Shown here piece by piece: positions 1 through 7,858 of a DNA stretch of 64,000 bases. Both the position numbers and the translations under genes were made by a program. Position 1 is the stretch's first letter; each line of letters starts with the position of its first letter. The stretch comes from Dissulfuribacter thermophilus (GTDB lineage Bacteria; Desulfobacterota; Dissulfuribacteria; Dissulfuribacterales; Dissulfuribacteraceae): contig NZ_MAGO01000008.1 of assembly GCF_001687335.1 (NCBI RefSeq), forward strand, positions 1-64,000. Reading direction: 5' to 3'. A model generated the notes under the pieces. It searched no databases and had not been told where the DNA came from. It saw only the letters and a list, made by a program, of their open reading frames with translations.

Positions 1-194
1 CTTAGGGGCTATACCTGATGGATTCATTATATCTTTAACACGAAGAAAATAGTTTGTAGTTGAAGCACAATTTTTGAAACATAGCCCATGGAGTCATATA
101 GTCCCACGAGCATCAAAACAGATTATTGTTTTATTCCTAGCTCTTAAGGCCCATCACGAGCTTATGCCATTGGCCATTAAGGCAACAAAAGAGA

Positions 195-914
195 TCAATG
201 ATTACCATGGCCTGGATAGATATTTTCTGGCAGGGTAGAGAGCAATCGTATGACGTCATTTCTATCCAGGTCGTACCAGTTTCTATAGGATTCGGCCACG
301 GCATAGTAGTGCTCGGTCCTGAAATTGGGACAGTAGATCTCATCTGCCAGCTCCCCCAACCGGACCTTGGCCTGTTCCGAGGAGGTTGGAACCGCCACAA
401 CTACCTTCCCAGCACCTTTTTTTCTAACTGTGTCCACGCTGGCTAGCATAGTGTAACCTGAGGCAAGGCCATCGTCTGCCAGGATCACGGTTTTCTCTGC
501 TACATCGGGTGATGGCCTCCCCTGTCTGAAAACCCTGTTCCTCTCCTTGAGTTCCTCTTTCACCTTGAGGATCTGAGCCTCTACGTCCTCTGGAGTTAGG
601 TGAAGATAGCTAATGAGTTGTTCATTCAAATAGAGTCCACCATCAATGGTTAGTGCGCCGATGCCCGCTTCAGGATTTCCGGGAATCGGAACTTTCCTGA
701 CGATCAAGAGATCCAACGGAAGGGAGAGACCGAGAGCTATCTGGATACCTACAGGTACACCGCCAGAAGGTATGGCAAGCACCACCACTCTATCCGATTT
801 TTCCTGGTAAAAGGGCGACAACATATCTGCAAGTACCTTTCCCGCCTCTTCCCTGTCTTCAAACACGAATTTTTTGTCTCTGAGCCTGATAAGCTCATGC
901 ATTTTGACGGACAT
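195..914 (-). CDS. Phosphoribosyltransferase family protein
   Basis: A 239-residue type I phosphoribosyltransferase-like protein. The PRPP-binding motif is visible around residues 143-155 (VILADDGLASGYTM, with the acidic pair at 147-148), and an early AIPSGGVPVG segment (47-56) forms the usual pyrophosphate loop. The family transfers a ribosyl-phosphate group between PRPP and a base or other acceptor; the acceptor cannot be read from the sequence. It resembles the stand-alone predicted phosphoribosyltransferases (COG1926 type) rather than hpt, apt or upp. The ATG at 914 is preceded by AAAGGA at a normal distance; an in-frame ATG four codons later is a possible alternative. It appears monocistronic, with a repeat scar directly upstream. 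Confidence 0.85.
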   Translation of the reverse strand: MSVKMHELIRLRDKKFVFEDREEAGKVLADMLSPFYQEKSDRVVVLAIPSGGVPVGIQIALGLSLPLDLLIVRKVPIPGNPEAGIGALTIDGGLYLNEQLISYLHLTPEDVEAQILKVKEELKERNRVFRQGRPSPDVAEKTVILADDGLASGYTMLASVDTVRKKGAGKVVVAVPTSSEQAKVRLGELADEIYCPNFRTEHYYAVAESYRNWYDLDRNDVIRLLSTLPENIYPGHGNH

Positions 915-956
915 AAGCGAGTCCTTTCAATGCCCCCTGATCTTGGGAGCTGTTAT

Positions 957-1097
957 CCCAAATTATACAGTTCGCATGATTGCCAAAGAAACGAGGCTAA
1001 ACAAAGATGTAAGGCTAAAAGACTGCAGACATGCTTAGGTACTTCAACAAAATGAACCCGACCATCCTTGTTAGCCATTTGAAGTGCATAATCCGGG
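957..1097 (+). repeat. Shortened copy of the 257-bp inverted-end repeat (family A)
   Basis: Starts with CCCAAATTATACA (957-969) and ends with TGCATAATCCGGG (1085-1097), the imperfect inverted ends of the repeat family whose full copies are at 10607, 12481 and 47621. The interior keeps a recognisable piece around 1022-1050 (gacatgcttaggtacttc) but is only 141 bp long, so it looks like an internally deleted, diverged copy. It lies in the promoter region of the phosphoribosyltransferase gene. Confidence 0.6.
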
Positions 1098-1807
1098 GTT
1101 ATTAAAAATAATAATAAGACGGATAGAAAAAGGATACAACGAAATTTTTAAATCAGACTATTTTTTCTGATTAAAACTCCCCAAAAATGCGCTCCAGACC
1201 CTGAGGAAGTTTATAAACCCAAATTATGCATGGTCGAAGTTCGGCTCAAAGTTTGGCATTCAGGTTTCCTCGAGTCCCCACTTCAAAGTGTCGCCCTTGC
1301 TGTTGTCCAGCAGTGTATGCTAAGCTTATATTTGATAGTGGTTCAACTGCATGGGAATTTCAGACCATGAGCTCATGCCAAAGCTACTAAGAAGGGGCAT
1401 TTGACACCAATTCCTCACGCTCCATTGGCGCCACAGTGTTTTGTCATTCACAAGAATAATTTCATACCAACAGGGAGTTTCGTTTAAAAATGGTAGGGCT
1501 TTAGTTGTTTTGATATTATCTAACTTGACACAACAAAGTTCGTTAACATCAGTATTGACTGACTTATCTTTAGATTTTTTTGGTTGTGCATTTTATAATT
1601 TTGATTACTTATTTTATCGTCACACCAGGCATCCCAGATAATCGGGATAATATTTCTAGTTTTACTCTAGCGATTTTCTGGTCTATATTGATATATAATC
1701 CTTTCCTTTTCCTTGACTATTATATAACAAATATATCCTACCCTAATTTAGGATTATTATATCTTTTTTTATACAAAAAATATCTGATCCATAATGGCTG
1801 ACTTTAT
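1098..1807. other. Gene-poor AT-rich spacer with a second repeat end
   Basis: About 700 bp without a convincing gene. A perfect family-A left end (CCCAAATTATGCA) lies at 1218-1230, followed by degraded repeat-like sequence to about 1320, but I see no matching right end. From about 1440 the sequence becomes very AT-rich; two short overlapping open frames there have no recognisable protein features and no ribosome-binding site. A short hairpin (tcagactattttttctga) lies near 1153-1170. I see no promoter I would defend. Confidence 0.4.
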
Positions 1808-2518
1808 ATGGAAATCACTACAAATATTCACATTTTAATGCTGATAATTTCATGTGTTATTATTTACTTAGTCCTTGAAAAAGGGAAAAAATCAATAGAG
1901 GACGGGCAACTATCTAGTTATGATAAAAAAATTGGAATAGGTGTAATCACAATATGGTTATGTTATGATATATATTCTTTTTTACCAGGAAACTTTGATT
2001 GGGCAACAAGCTTACCACTTCACTTGTGTGATATTACAGCATTTTTTTCTGCAATAGCAATTATTCATCCCTCAAAAATGCCCAGAGCAATTCTTTACTA
2101 CTGGGCATTTACCTTTTCACTCCAAGCATTCTTTTTTCCTATAGGTGATCAAGACCCTAGGAGATTGAGATTTTGGTTTTTCTGGTTTTTACATATTGGC
2201 ATACTATCGTGCTCTCTATACGATATCATAATAAGAAATTATCGCCCAAAGTTTTATGATCTTTTTATAAGCATTCTCGTAGGTACGATTTATATATGTA
2301 TTTTATTTCCAATAAATTATTTATTTAAATGGAATTATGCATATATTGGAAATATTAAGCCCAATATCCCTACTCCTATTGATCTTCTAGGCCCCTGGCC
2401 CTTAAGAGTATTATGGATGTATTTGTTAATTATCTTCTTTCAGTTTTTAATAACTATACCATGGTATATTTATCCAATGTTAATAAAAAAATATAAAAAA
2501 TATTATAGTAATTATTAA
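1808..2518 (+). CDS. TIGR02206-like integral membrane protein
   Basis: A 236-residue very hydrophobic protein with about six or seven membrane-spanning segments and a lysine/tyrosine-rich cytoplasmic tail. The segment SLPLHLCDITAFF (about residues 68-80) matches the signature of the TIGR02206/YwaF family of bacterial membrane proteins of unknown function. The gene is markedly richer in A+T than the genes downstream (poly-A/T runs, AAA/ATA/TTA codons), which suggests acquisition. No clear Shine-Dalgarno sequence precedes the ATG at 1808. A partial family-A repeat follows within 40 bp of the stop codon. Confidence 0.65.
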   Translation: MEITTNIHILMLIISCVIIYLVLEKGKKSIEDGQLSSYDKKIGIGVITIWLCYDIYSFLPGNFDWATSLPLHLCDITAFFSAIAIIHPSKMPRAILYYWAFTFSLQAFFFPIGDQDPRRLRFWFFWFLHIGILSCSLYDIIIRNYRPKFYDLFISILVGTIYICILFPINYLFKWNYAYIGNIKPNIPTPIDLLGPWPLRVLWMYLLIIFFQFLITIPWYIYPMLIKKYKKYYSNY

Positions 2519-2551
2519 TATTCCTTAAAGGATAGCCTATTATGAAAGATT

Positions 2552-2646
2552 AATCTGTTGCATTGTCAAGCAGTTGAAGTGGCTAAGTTCGTCTGCGTAC
2601 CCTCCCCCTTGGATCTTCGGCAAACTTCCAAGCTGCATAATCTGGC
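2552..2646 (-). repeat. Partial family-A repeat (one end only)
   Basis: Reads, on the minus strand, from the end GCCAGATTATGCA through the conserved gttTGCCGAAGAT and gaCTTAGCCACTTCAA motifs seen in the copy at 12481-12737. The other end would fall inside the membrane-protein gene and is absent, so this is a truncated copy. It lies between the 3' ends of two convergent genes. Confidence 0.6.
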
Positions 2647-2659
2647 TTCATCAATTGGT

Positions 2660-3562
2660 TCACAAAAATTGAAACAGCACAGGAAGGGTTACAAAACTTA
2701 AAAATATCCCAAGCCCTACCAGTGCCGCTGTAAGACGGGGAGATAGCCCTGCCATTATTGCCAGAGCGCCGGCAGATACCATAGGTGGCATGCCAGCCTC
2801 AAAAACCGCAACCTTTACTGCCTCTCCCTCAAGCCCCAATGCCTTTACCAGCATCAATGCCGCCAAGGGAGCTAGCCCCAATTTAACTCCAAGGCCTGTG
2901 AGAAGCGGCTGGAAGGTCCCTGGTTCAAGTCTGAGACTAAGTTGATAGCCCACGGCAATCATGACAACTGGAACAAGTGTTCCCCCAAGGCTTGAAAGGA
3001 GTTCAGTGACCGGGCCTGGATAGCTCACCCCCCTAGCTAAAAAGGCAAAGACAAGGGCTATGAAAGGTGGAAAGGTAGCAATTTTCAATACAATATCCTT
3101 GATGCCAGGCTTTACTCCGTCTGACTTACTGAACAATGCAAGTACAAAAGACCCATATGTGGACAAGGCCAAAAATGATCCAAGCTGGTCGTAAATCATT
3201 GCATAGGCTATTGCAGCTTCACCCAAAAAGGCCCTGACCATGGGGATTCCTAAAAAAGACGTATTGCCAAGGGGTACCATTAAAAGAAGACACCCAGTAA
3301 TTGTCCTCTGCCACCTAAATATTTTAGCAAAAAACAAAACAGCAACTGCCGAAAATGCCACCATGACCCACGGAAGGACGATCACGAAGAGCAGATGATT
3401 GCCAAACCCCATCTGAGGTACCTTAAGGAGTACTAGAGCGGGAAGAGAAACATATATGACGAAAAGATTCAGGCAGTTTGAAAAATTGTCTGGAATGCCC
3501 CTAATACGCCTCAAAATTATTCCAAGAAGGAGATATGAAATGGTGATTATAAAAGTATCCAT
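2660..3562 (-). CDS. AEC family transporter (auxin efflux carrier-like)
   Basis: A 300-residue inner-membrane protein with about ten hydrophobic segments in two halves. The N-terminal pattern (FIITISYLLLGIILRRIRGIP, then a conserved Asn/Pro region around LPALVLLKVP) and the C-terminal half with VFEAGMPPMVSAGALA are typical of AEC permeases, which in bacteria move malonate, malate or other small organic acids. Length matches the family. The substrate cannot be read. It faces the cytochrome gene head to head with about 230 bp between them, and no partner gene is adjacent. Confidence 0.8.
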   Translation of the reverse strand: MDTFIITISYLLLGIILRRIRGIPDNFSNCLNLFVIYVSLPALVLLKVPQMGFGNHLLFVIVLPWVMVAFSAVAVLFFAKIFRWQRTITGCLLLMVPLGNTSFLGIPMVRAFLGEAAIAYAMIYDQLGSFLALSTYGSFVLALFSKSDGVKPGIKDIVLKIATFPPFIALVFAFLARGVSYPGPVTELLSSLGGTLVPVVMIAVGYQLSLRLEPGTFQPLLTGLGVKLGLAPLAALMLVKALGLEGEAVKVAVFEAGMPPMVSAGALAIMAGLSPRLTAALVGLGIFLSFVTLPVLFQFL

Positions 3563-3792
3563 GCTTTATTTATCCCCCAATAATCTTACTGCAAGCCGAG
3601 GGATTATAAATCATTTTAAAAGAGATTTCAGGCATCTTTTTCCCCCATATTTGAGACTCTCAACGCAATAGTACTTTTAACAACGTATTTTGAACGCAGA
3701 GAATGTGATTTTTTTGTCTTTTTTATTGTCTCTTTTAATTTTGAAGCATAAAATTTAAGTAACTTAAAAAAATCCCTTTTCTGGAGGAATAT

Positions 3793-5427
3793 ATGAAACG
3801 ATCTTTTTTGATGGCCTTTCTGGGGCTTATTTGGTTAGGTTCTTATGTCCATGCCTCGATCTGCGAATATGAATACCCAGCCTTTGAACCTGAAACAAAA
3901 GTGGTGGACATACCCTGTATTGACTTTATGAGCCAGTGCTACCACGTCGTAATCAGCATCGATGATAAAAATAGGCTAATCTTAGAAGAAGTGGAGGATG
4001 TAGGCGCATCTGTTCCAACATCTGCACTCGAGGCCTCAGTAGTCCCCTTTGTGGATTTCGATGCTATGGTACTGCACATACCAGAGCTAAGGGTACAACA
4101 AAACAATGGTGATCCCTCAGTAAGTGCCTTTTCTGTTGATCTTAATATACTTCCAGCAAAAGAAGAAACTTTTTTGGAGATTGGAAAAGTAACTCCCGTG
4201 GCCGCCTCAAATGTTTGTGGAGGAACGGAGGGCAATGATACCAATAGCCAAAACAGCAGCAATAGTTCCGTTCATCTCAGTCCAACTACTGAGGATTACA
4301 TTGTGGTTGCATACAATGACCTTGGAATGCATTGTATGAATCAGGATCATTCAATCCTTTCTCTACTCCCACCATATAACACGCTTGTTGCTCAGGTCAT
4401 AAAAAGGGGCGAAGATCCAGAGATCATCAGCAATGGTGTTACACTTGAATACAGGCTCCTCGAAAATACAACATGCCAGGGCTCAAACTTCTGGGATTAT
4501 GTCTTTGATCTTTTTGGGAAAGATATTCCATTTTGTACCGGACTTACAGGTAATAGCCTACAAGGTCAAATGGAGCTTCGAGGAGACAGATTCTTTGCAG
4601 AGGGTATTCCTGTTACACCCTTTAACGACGATGGCAGCTTCAACCCTTACCCCCTTGCAGAGGTTGTGGCAAAAGACGCTGCTACAGGACAGGTTCTAGC
4701 ATCTACTCAGACAGTCATTCCTATCTCTTACGAAATGAATTGCCAAAAATGTCATGGTGGAACAGGCGGTTCAGACACTATGACTACTATCCTCAAACTA
4801 CATGATCAAAAAGAAGGGACAAGCCTTGCCACAAACACCCCTGTACTTTGTCAGGACTGCCATGCAGACCCTGCCCTTAACGCCAAAGGAGTAAGTGGCA
4901 TACCAAACTTGTCATTGGCTACTCACGGCAAACACGCAGGAGTCAGTCCACAACCCACCTGTTACGACTGTCACCCTGGCCCACAGACCCAGTGCCTGAG
5001 GACAGACATTGAAGGCATGCAGACCTGTGAAAACTGCCATGGGACCCTCGAACAAATGGCCCAAGGTCTCAGAAACGGTAGGACTCCATGGCTTGAAGAG
5101 CCAAAATGTAGTCAATGTCACCAAGGTTCTGAGATTGATACAGGTAATGAGCTTTACAGAAATGCCAAGGGCCATCACGGCGTATACTGCGAGACCTGTC
5201 ACTATGAGCCACATGCATGGTGGCCATCAAAACTCGATCGCGACAACCAGCAGGCCATAACCCTCCAGGGCGGCACAGGACCTCTCGGGAGTGTGAGCTG
5301 TCTTGCATGTCATACATCAGTACCTGATGGAGACGAGGGCCCCCACGGATTAGGCGCAAATGGTTCAAAAACATCAGAGTCTGATCACGGGGAGAAGAAG
5401 GCAAAAATAGGTGATGATGACGACTAA
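3793..5427 (+). CDS. Secreted heptaheme c-type cytochrome
   Basis: A 544-residue protein with an N-terminal signal peptide (MKRSFLMAFLGLIWLGSYVHA, cleavage near residue 21). The first 310 residues carry no heme motif and include a Cys-rich start and an acidic/Asn-Ser linker around 150-165. The C-terminal half holds seven CxxCH heme sites, from CQKCH (about 317) through CQDCH, CYDCH, CENCH, CSQCH and CETCH to CLACH (about 503). The tail is acidic (GDDDD). It should lie in the periplasm or on the cell surface and carry electrons; partner unknown. A strong Shine-Dalgarno (GGAGG) precedes the ATG. It is monocistronic and followed by a terminator. It does not match NrfA, NapC or a tetraheme c3 by motif spacing. 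Confidence 0.85.
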   Translation: MKRSFLMAFLGLIWLGSYVHASICEYEYPAFEPETKVVDIPCIDFMSQCYHVVISIDDKNRLILEEVEDVGASVPTSALEASVVPFVDFDAMVLHIPELRVQQNNGDPSVSAFSVDLNILPAKEETFLEIGKVTPVAASNVCGGTEGNDTNSQNSSNSSVHLSPTTEDYIVVAYNDLGMHCMNQDHSILSLLPPYNTLVAQVIKRGEDPEIISNGVTLEYRLLENTTCQGSNFWDYVFDLFGKDIPFCTGLTGNSLQGQMELRGDRFFAEGIPVTPFNDDGSFNPYPLAEVVAKDAATGQVLASTQTVIPISYEMNCQKCHGGTGGSDTMTTILKLHDQKEGTSLATNTPVLCQDCHADPALNAKGVSGIPNLSLATHGKHAGVSPQPTCYDCHPGPQTQCLRTDIEGMQTCENCHGTLEQMAQGLRNGRTPWLEEPKCSQCHQGSEIDTGNELYRNAKGHHGVYCETCHYEPHAWWPSKLDRDNQQAITLQGGTGPLGSVSCLACHTSVPDGDEGPHGLGANGSKTSESDHGEKKAKIGDDDD

Positions 5428-5468
5428 TTGGCCATAGCCCTACAGCCTCTTCACAAAACGCCAAAAAC

Positions 5469-5497
5469 AAAAGGCCAATTTAAAATTGGCCTTTTGT
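5469..5497. terminator. Bidirectional intrinsic terminator
   Basis: The palindrome aaaggccaattt / aaattggcctttt is flanked by A-rich sequence on the left and T-rich on the right, so it can stop transcription from both sides. It lies between the convergent cytochrome and DEAD-box helicase genes. Confidence 0.8.
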
Positions 5498-5527
5498 TCA
5501 CTCTTTAGATCAAATAGAGACTGTACG

Positions 5528-6637
5528 CTATGAGATCTTTCTACCTGTTAGTCTCTCTATCTGAGACAGTTTCTTTCTATCCTGCGGACCAACAAAAGAT
5601 ATGGCGGTTCCTTTAGAACCAGCCCTCCCTGTGCGACCGATCCTGTGTATATAATCTTCTGCTACCATTGGAAGATCAAAGTTTATTACGTGACTTATAT
5701 CAAGTATATCAAGGCCCCTGGCAGCCACATCAGTGGCCACCATGAGCTTGATTCTACCCCTTCTCAGAGAATCAATTGCCCTCCTTCTGGCAGGCTGACT
5801 CATGTCGCCGTGTAGTGAACCAGTCCGATATCCGAGGGAATTGAGTCTTTCGGCCAGGCTCTTAGCGCTCCTTTTTGTAGCCGTAAAAATGAGCACCTTT
5901 TTTAGGTCCTCGGATTTTAATATGCGTGTTAGCATATCTGTCTTTTCCCCAACATTGTGTGCATGAAACACCTTTTGTTTGATTGAGGTATGTATTTCGC
6001 TGTTGGACGTCAAAGTTATTCTAATCGGCTCTTTTAGGATATTTCTGATTACCTTGTCCACACTCCCTTGAAGAGTGGCAGAAAAGAGTAGTTTTTGAGC
6101 CTTGTCTGGGAGTTTAGAAGATATAGTCATCACTTCATCTAAAAATCCCATTGAAAGCAACCGATCTGCCTCATCCATTACAAATATGGACACATCGCTC
6201 AGATCTACTTTCCTCTGTTTTAGTAGATCAATCAATCTTCCAGGAGTAGCCACTATAATGTCCACTCCTCTTTGTAATTTCTTTATCTGAGGTCCATAGG
6301 CCTCTCCACCCACAACCGTCACCACTGAAGGTGAGATAAATTTTCCGAATTTCTCGATCTCTGCAGCAATCTGCATGGCAAGCTCCCTAGTTGGAGCCAA
6401 AATTAGCGCCCTAGCCTTTCCTGCTCTGACTTTTTTGTCTGATGACTGTATTCTTTGAAGCATAGGCAACACAAAGGAAGCGGTCTTTCCACTTCCTGTC
6501 CGGGCTGATGCAGCTATGTCTTTGCCAAGTAGTGCATGAGGTATCACTGCCTCTTGAACCGGCATAGGTGCTTCAAATCCGCATGCTTTAGTTGCACGCA
6601 CAAGTTCACGGCTTAGTCCCATTTTTTCAAACGACAT
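5528..6637 (-). CDS. DEAD-box ATP-dependent RNA helicase
   Basis: A 369-residue RNA helicase core of the RhlE/DeaD type. Motifs in order: Q motif (PMPVQ, about 25-29), Walker A SARTGSGKT (44-52), PTREL, TPGR, DEAD box VMDEADR (153-159), SAT, HGDMSQ, VATDVAARGLD and HRIGRTGR. It unwinds structured RNA, typically in ribosome assembly or mRNA decay in the cold. I chose the ATG at 6637 because AGGAG stands at the right distance and the Q-motif region follows at once; a longer frame from 6718 adds 27 residues unlike the family. There is no basic C-terminal extension, so it is a minimal core enzyme. The preceding 340-bp spacer is long enough for a regulated leader. Confidence 0.92.
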   Translation of the reverse strand: MSFEKMGLSRELVRATKACGFEAPMPVQEAVIPHALLGKDIAASARTGSGKTASFVLPMLQRIQSSDKKVRAGKARALILAPTRELAMQIAAEIEKFGKFISPSVVTVVGGEAYGPQIKKLQRGVDIIVATPGRLIDLLKQRKVDLSDVSIFVMDEADRLLSMGFLDEVMTISSKLPDKAQKLLFSATLQGSVDKVIRNILKEPIRITLTSNSEIHTSIKQKVFHAHNVGEKTDMLTRILKSEDLKKVLIFTATKRSAKSLAERLNSLGYRTGSLHGDMSQPARRRAIDSLRRGRIKLMVATDVAARGLDILDISHVINFDLPMVAEDYIHRIGRTGRAGSKGTAISFVGPQDRKKLSQIERLTGRKIS

Positions 6638-6980
6638 AAAATTCTCCTTATTTTTAGATAAAAATCTATATTTTTTGAAAGGGGACTTAATCTTGAGATG
6701 TTCCCTTTCTGACCCCAATTTTCCTAAAAATTCAGGCCAGATAGGGTAAACCTATAGGGGTGAACTCTCAGAAAATTTGAAGGTGAGTCATATTAACCTA
6801 AAAATAATATTTTACTACCTTTTTCTTTGTATGTCTCAATTAGATGAGTCACATTTTATCCTATGGCCAATAGTCCAGACAATGGACCTTTTTTATTTTT
6901 CTGTGCATGGTACTCTTTTACTTATTTTATGAATCTTTAAAGTCTAAAATACTATCTTTTACTTTAGGCGGGATTTTAAT
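6638..6980. promoter_or_regulatory. Divergent intergenic region
   Basis: About 340 bp between the divergently transcribed helicase and a small secreted protein gene. It must hold promoters for both. It is AT-rich, with several TATAAT-like strings, but none stands out enough to name. No repeat copy is present. Confidence 0.35.
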
Positions 6981-7490
6981 ATGATTACACGGTCTTTTTT
7001 TTTAACTTTGTTCCTGAATGTCTTTTTCCTTTTTATTTCTTCCGGTGCCAAGGCAGAAGCCCCTAACTCGTATCATCAATATTTTAGGGAGGAGATAAAT
7101 TCTCTCTCCACAATTGATTTTAGAATTGAAAAAGGCTGGGCCAAATTTGATCTCATTGGAGGATTTGCAGACGGGAAATATAAATTAAAGACATGGAAAA
7201 TAAGGCCATTTGGCCAAAACGTGTATGTGCTTTACTTGGTTTTTCAGAAAAAAAGTGGATCATTTTTAAAATACAATCAAGAAGTGAAAATACCATTTTT
7301 CTATCAAAAAAGAGATCGTTTAGTTTTTGCCACCCCAAAAGGGAAAAAAACATTTAACCTGAAAGAACTGGAAATTCTCGAAGCGATAAAAACTCAAAAT
7401 GGATACAAAATAATTCATAAGAGTCAAAGATTAGAAGTTAAATTGCCCGTTACTAATGGAAAGGTATATCTTACTTTTATTTTTCCCTGA
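6981..7490 (+). CDS. Hypothetical exported protein
   Basis: A 169-residue protein I do not recognise. It begins with a clear signal peptide (hydrophobic core FFLTLFLNVFFLFISSG, cleavage near AKA-EA at residue 25). The mature part is basic and rich in Lys, Phe and Tyr with alternating hydrophobic strands, suggesting a small all-beta periplasmic or outer-membrane-associated protein. No Cys, heme site or lipobox is present. It stands alone between a divergent helicase and a B-type repeat. Base composition is AT-rich compared with neighbours. Confidence 0.6.
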   Translation: MITRSFFLTLFLNVFFLFISSGAKAEAPNSYHQYFREEINSLSTIDFRIEKGWAKFDLIGGFADGKYKLKTWKIRPFGQNVYVLYLVFQKKSGSFLKYNQEVKIPFFYQKRDRLVFATPKGKKTFNLKELEILEAIKTQNGYKIIHKSQRLEVKLPVTNGKVYLTFIFP

Positions 7491-7562
7491 TTTTTTGTAC
7501 CTGACAAGGCAAACTCATTAAAAAATCCCTTTCTAAGACATTTGAGCTGCATAATTTTATCC

Positions 7563-7820
7563 GAAAATACCCGTTGGGATAATTCGCCTAATATAACAGG
7601 TAGAAGGCAGAAGGTAGAAGGAAGAAGCAAGCACTGCCTGTACTAAAGCCAGAGGCTGGAGGGCGAAGTTGTCATAAAAAGTTCAAGGTTCAAAGTTCTC
7701 TTCCTTCAACTCAACACTCAAAACTCAACACTCAACACTTCTAAAGTCCTTTTCCTTCAACTCAAAACTCAACACTCAAAACTCAACACTTTTAAAACTG
7801 CTCAAAACTCAACACTTTTA
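7563..7820 (+). repeat. Family-B repeat with heptamer array
   Basis: Begins gaaaatacccgttggg, continues through cctaatataacaggtagaa and a run of agaaggcagaaggtagaagg, then a variable middle, and ends in tandem 7-base units alternating ACTCAAA and ACTCAAC (about 7706-7820). A closely matching copy is at 41095-41266. The heptamer array also occurs alone at 21498, 52550 and 52713. There is no terminal inverted repeat and no coding potential I would defend. Confidence 0.8.
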
Positions 7821-7858
7821 TACGGGAATGACGAATTCGTTTGTCATGAAAGCTTGGG

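Noticed and set aside
6638-6718. Longer N-terminus for the DEAD-box helicase
   Set aside because: It adds residues unlike the family and lies upstream of a good ribosome-binding site for the ATG at 6637.
7706-7820. Direct repeats considered as a CRISPR array
   Set aside because: The units are 7 bp and contiguous, with no spacers and no cas genes.
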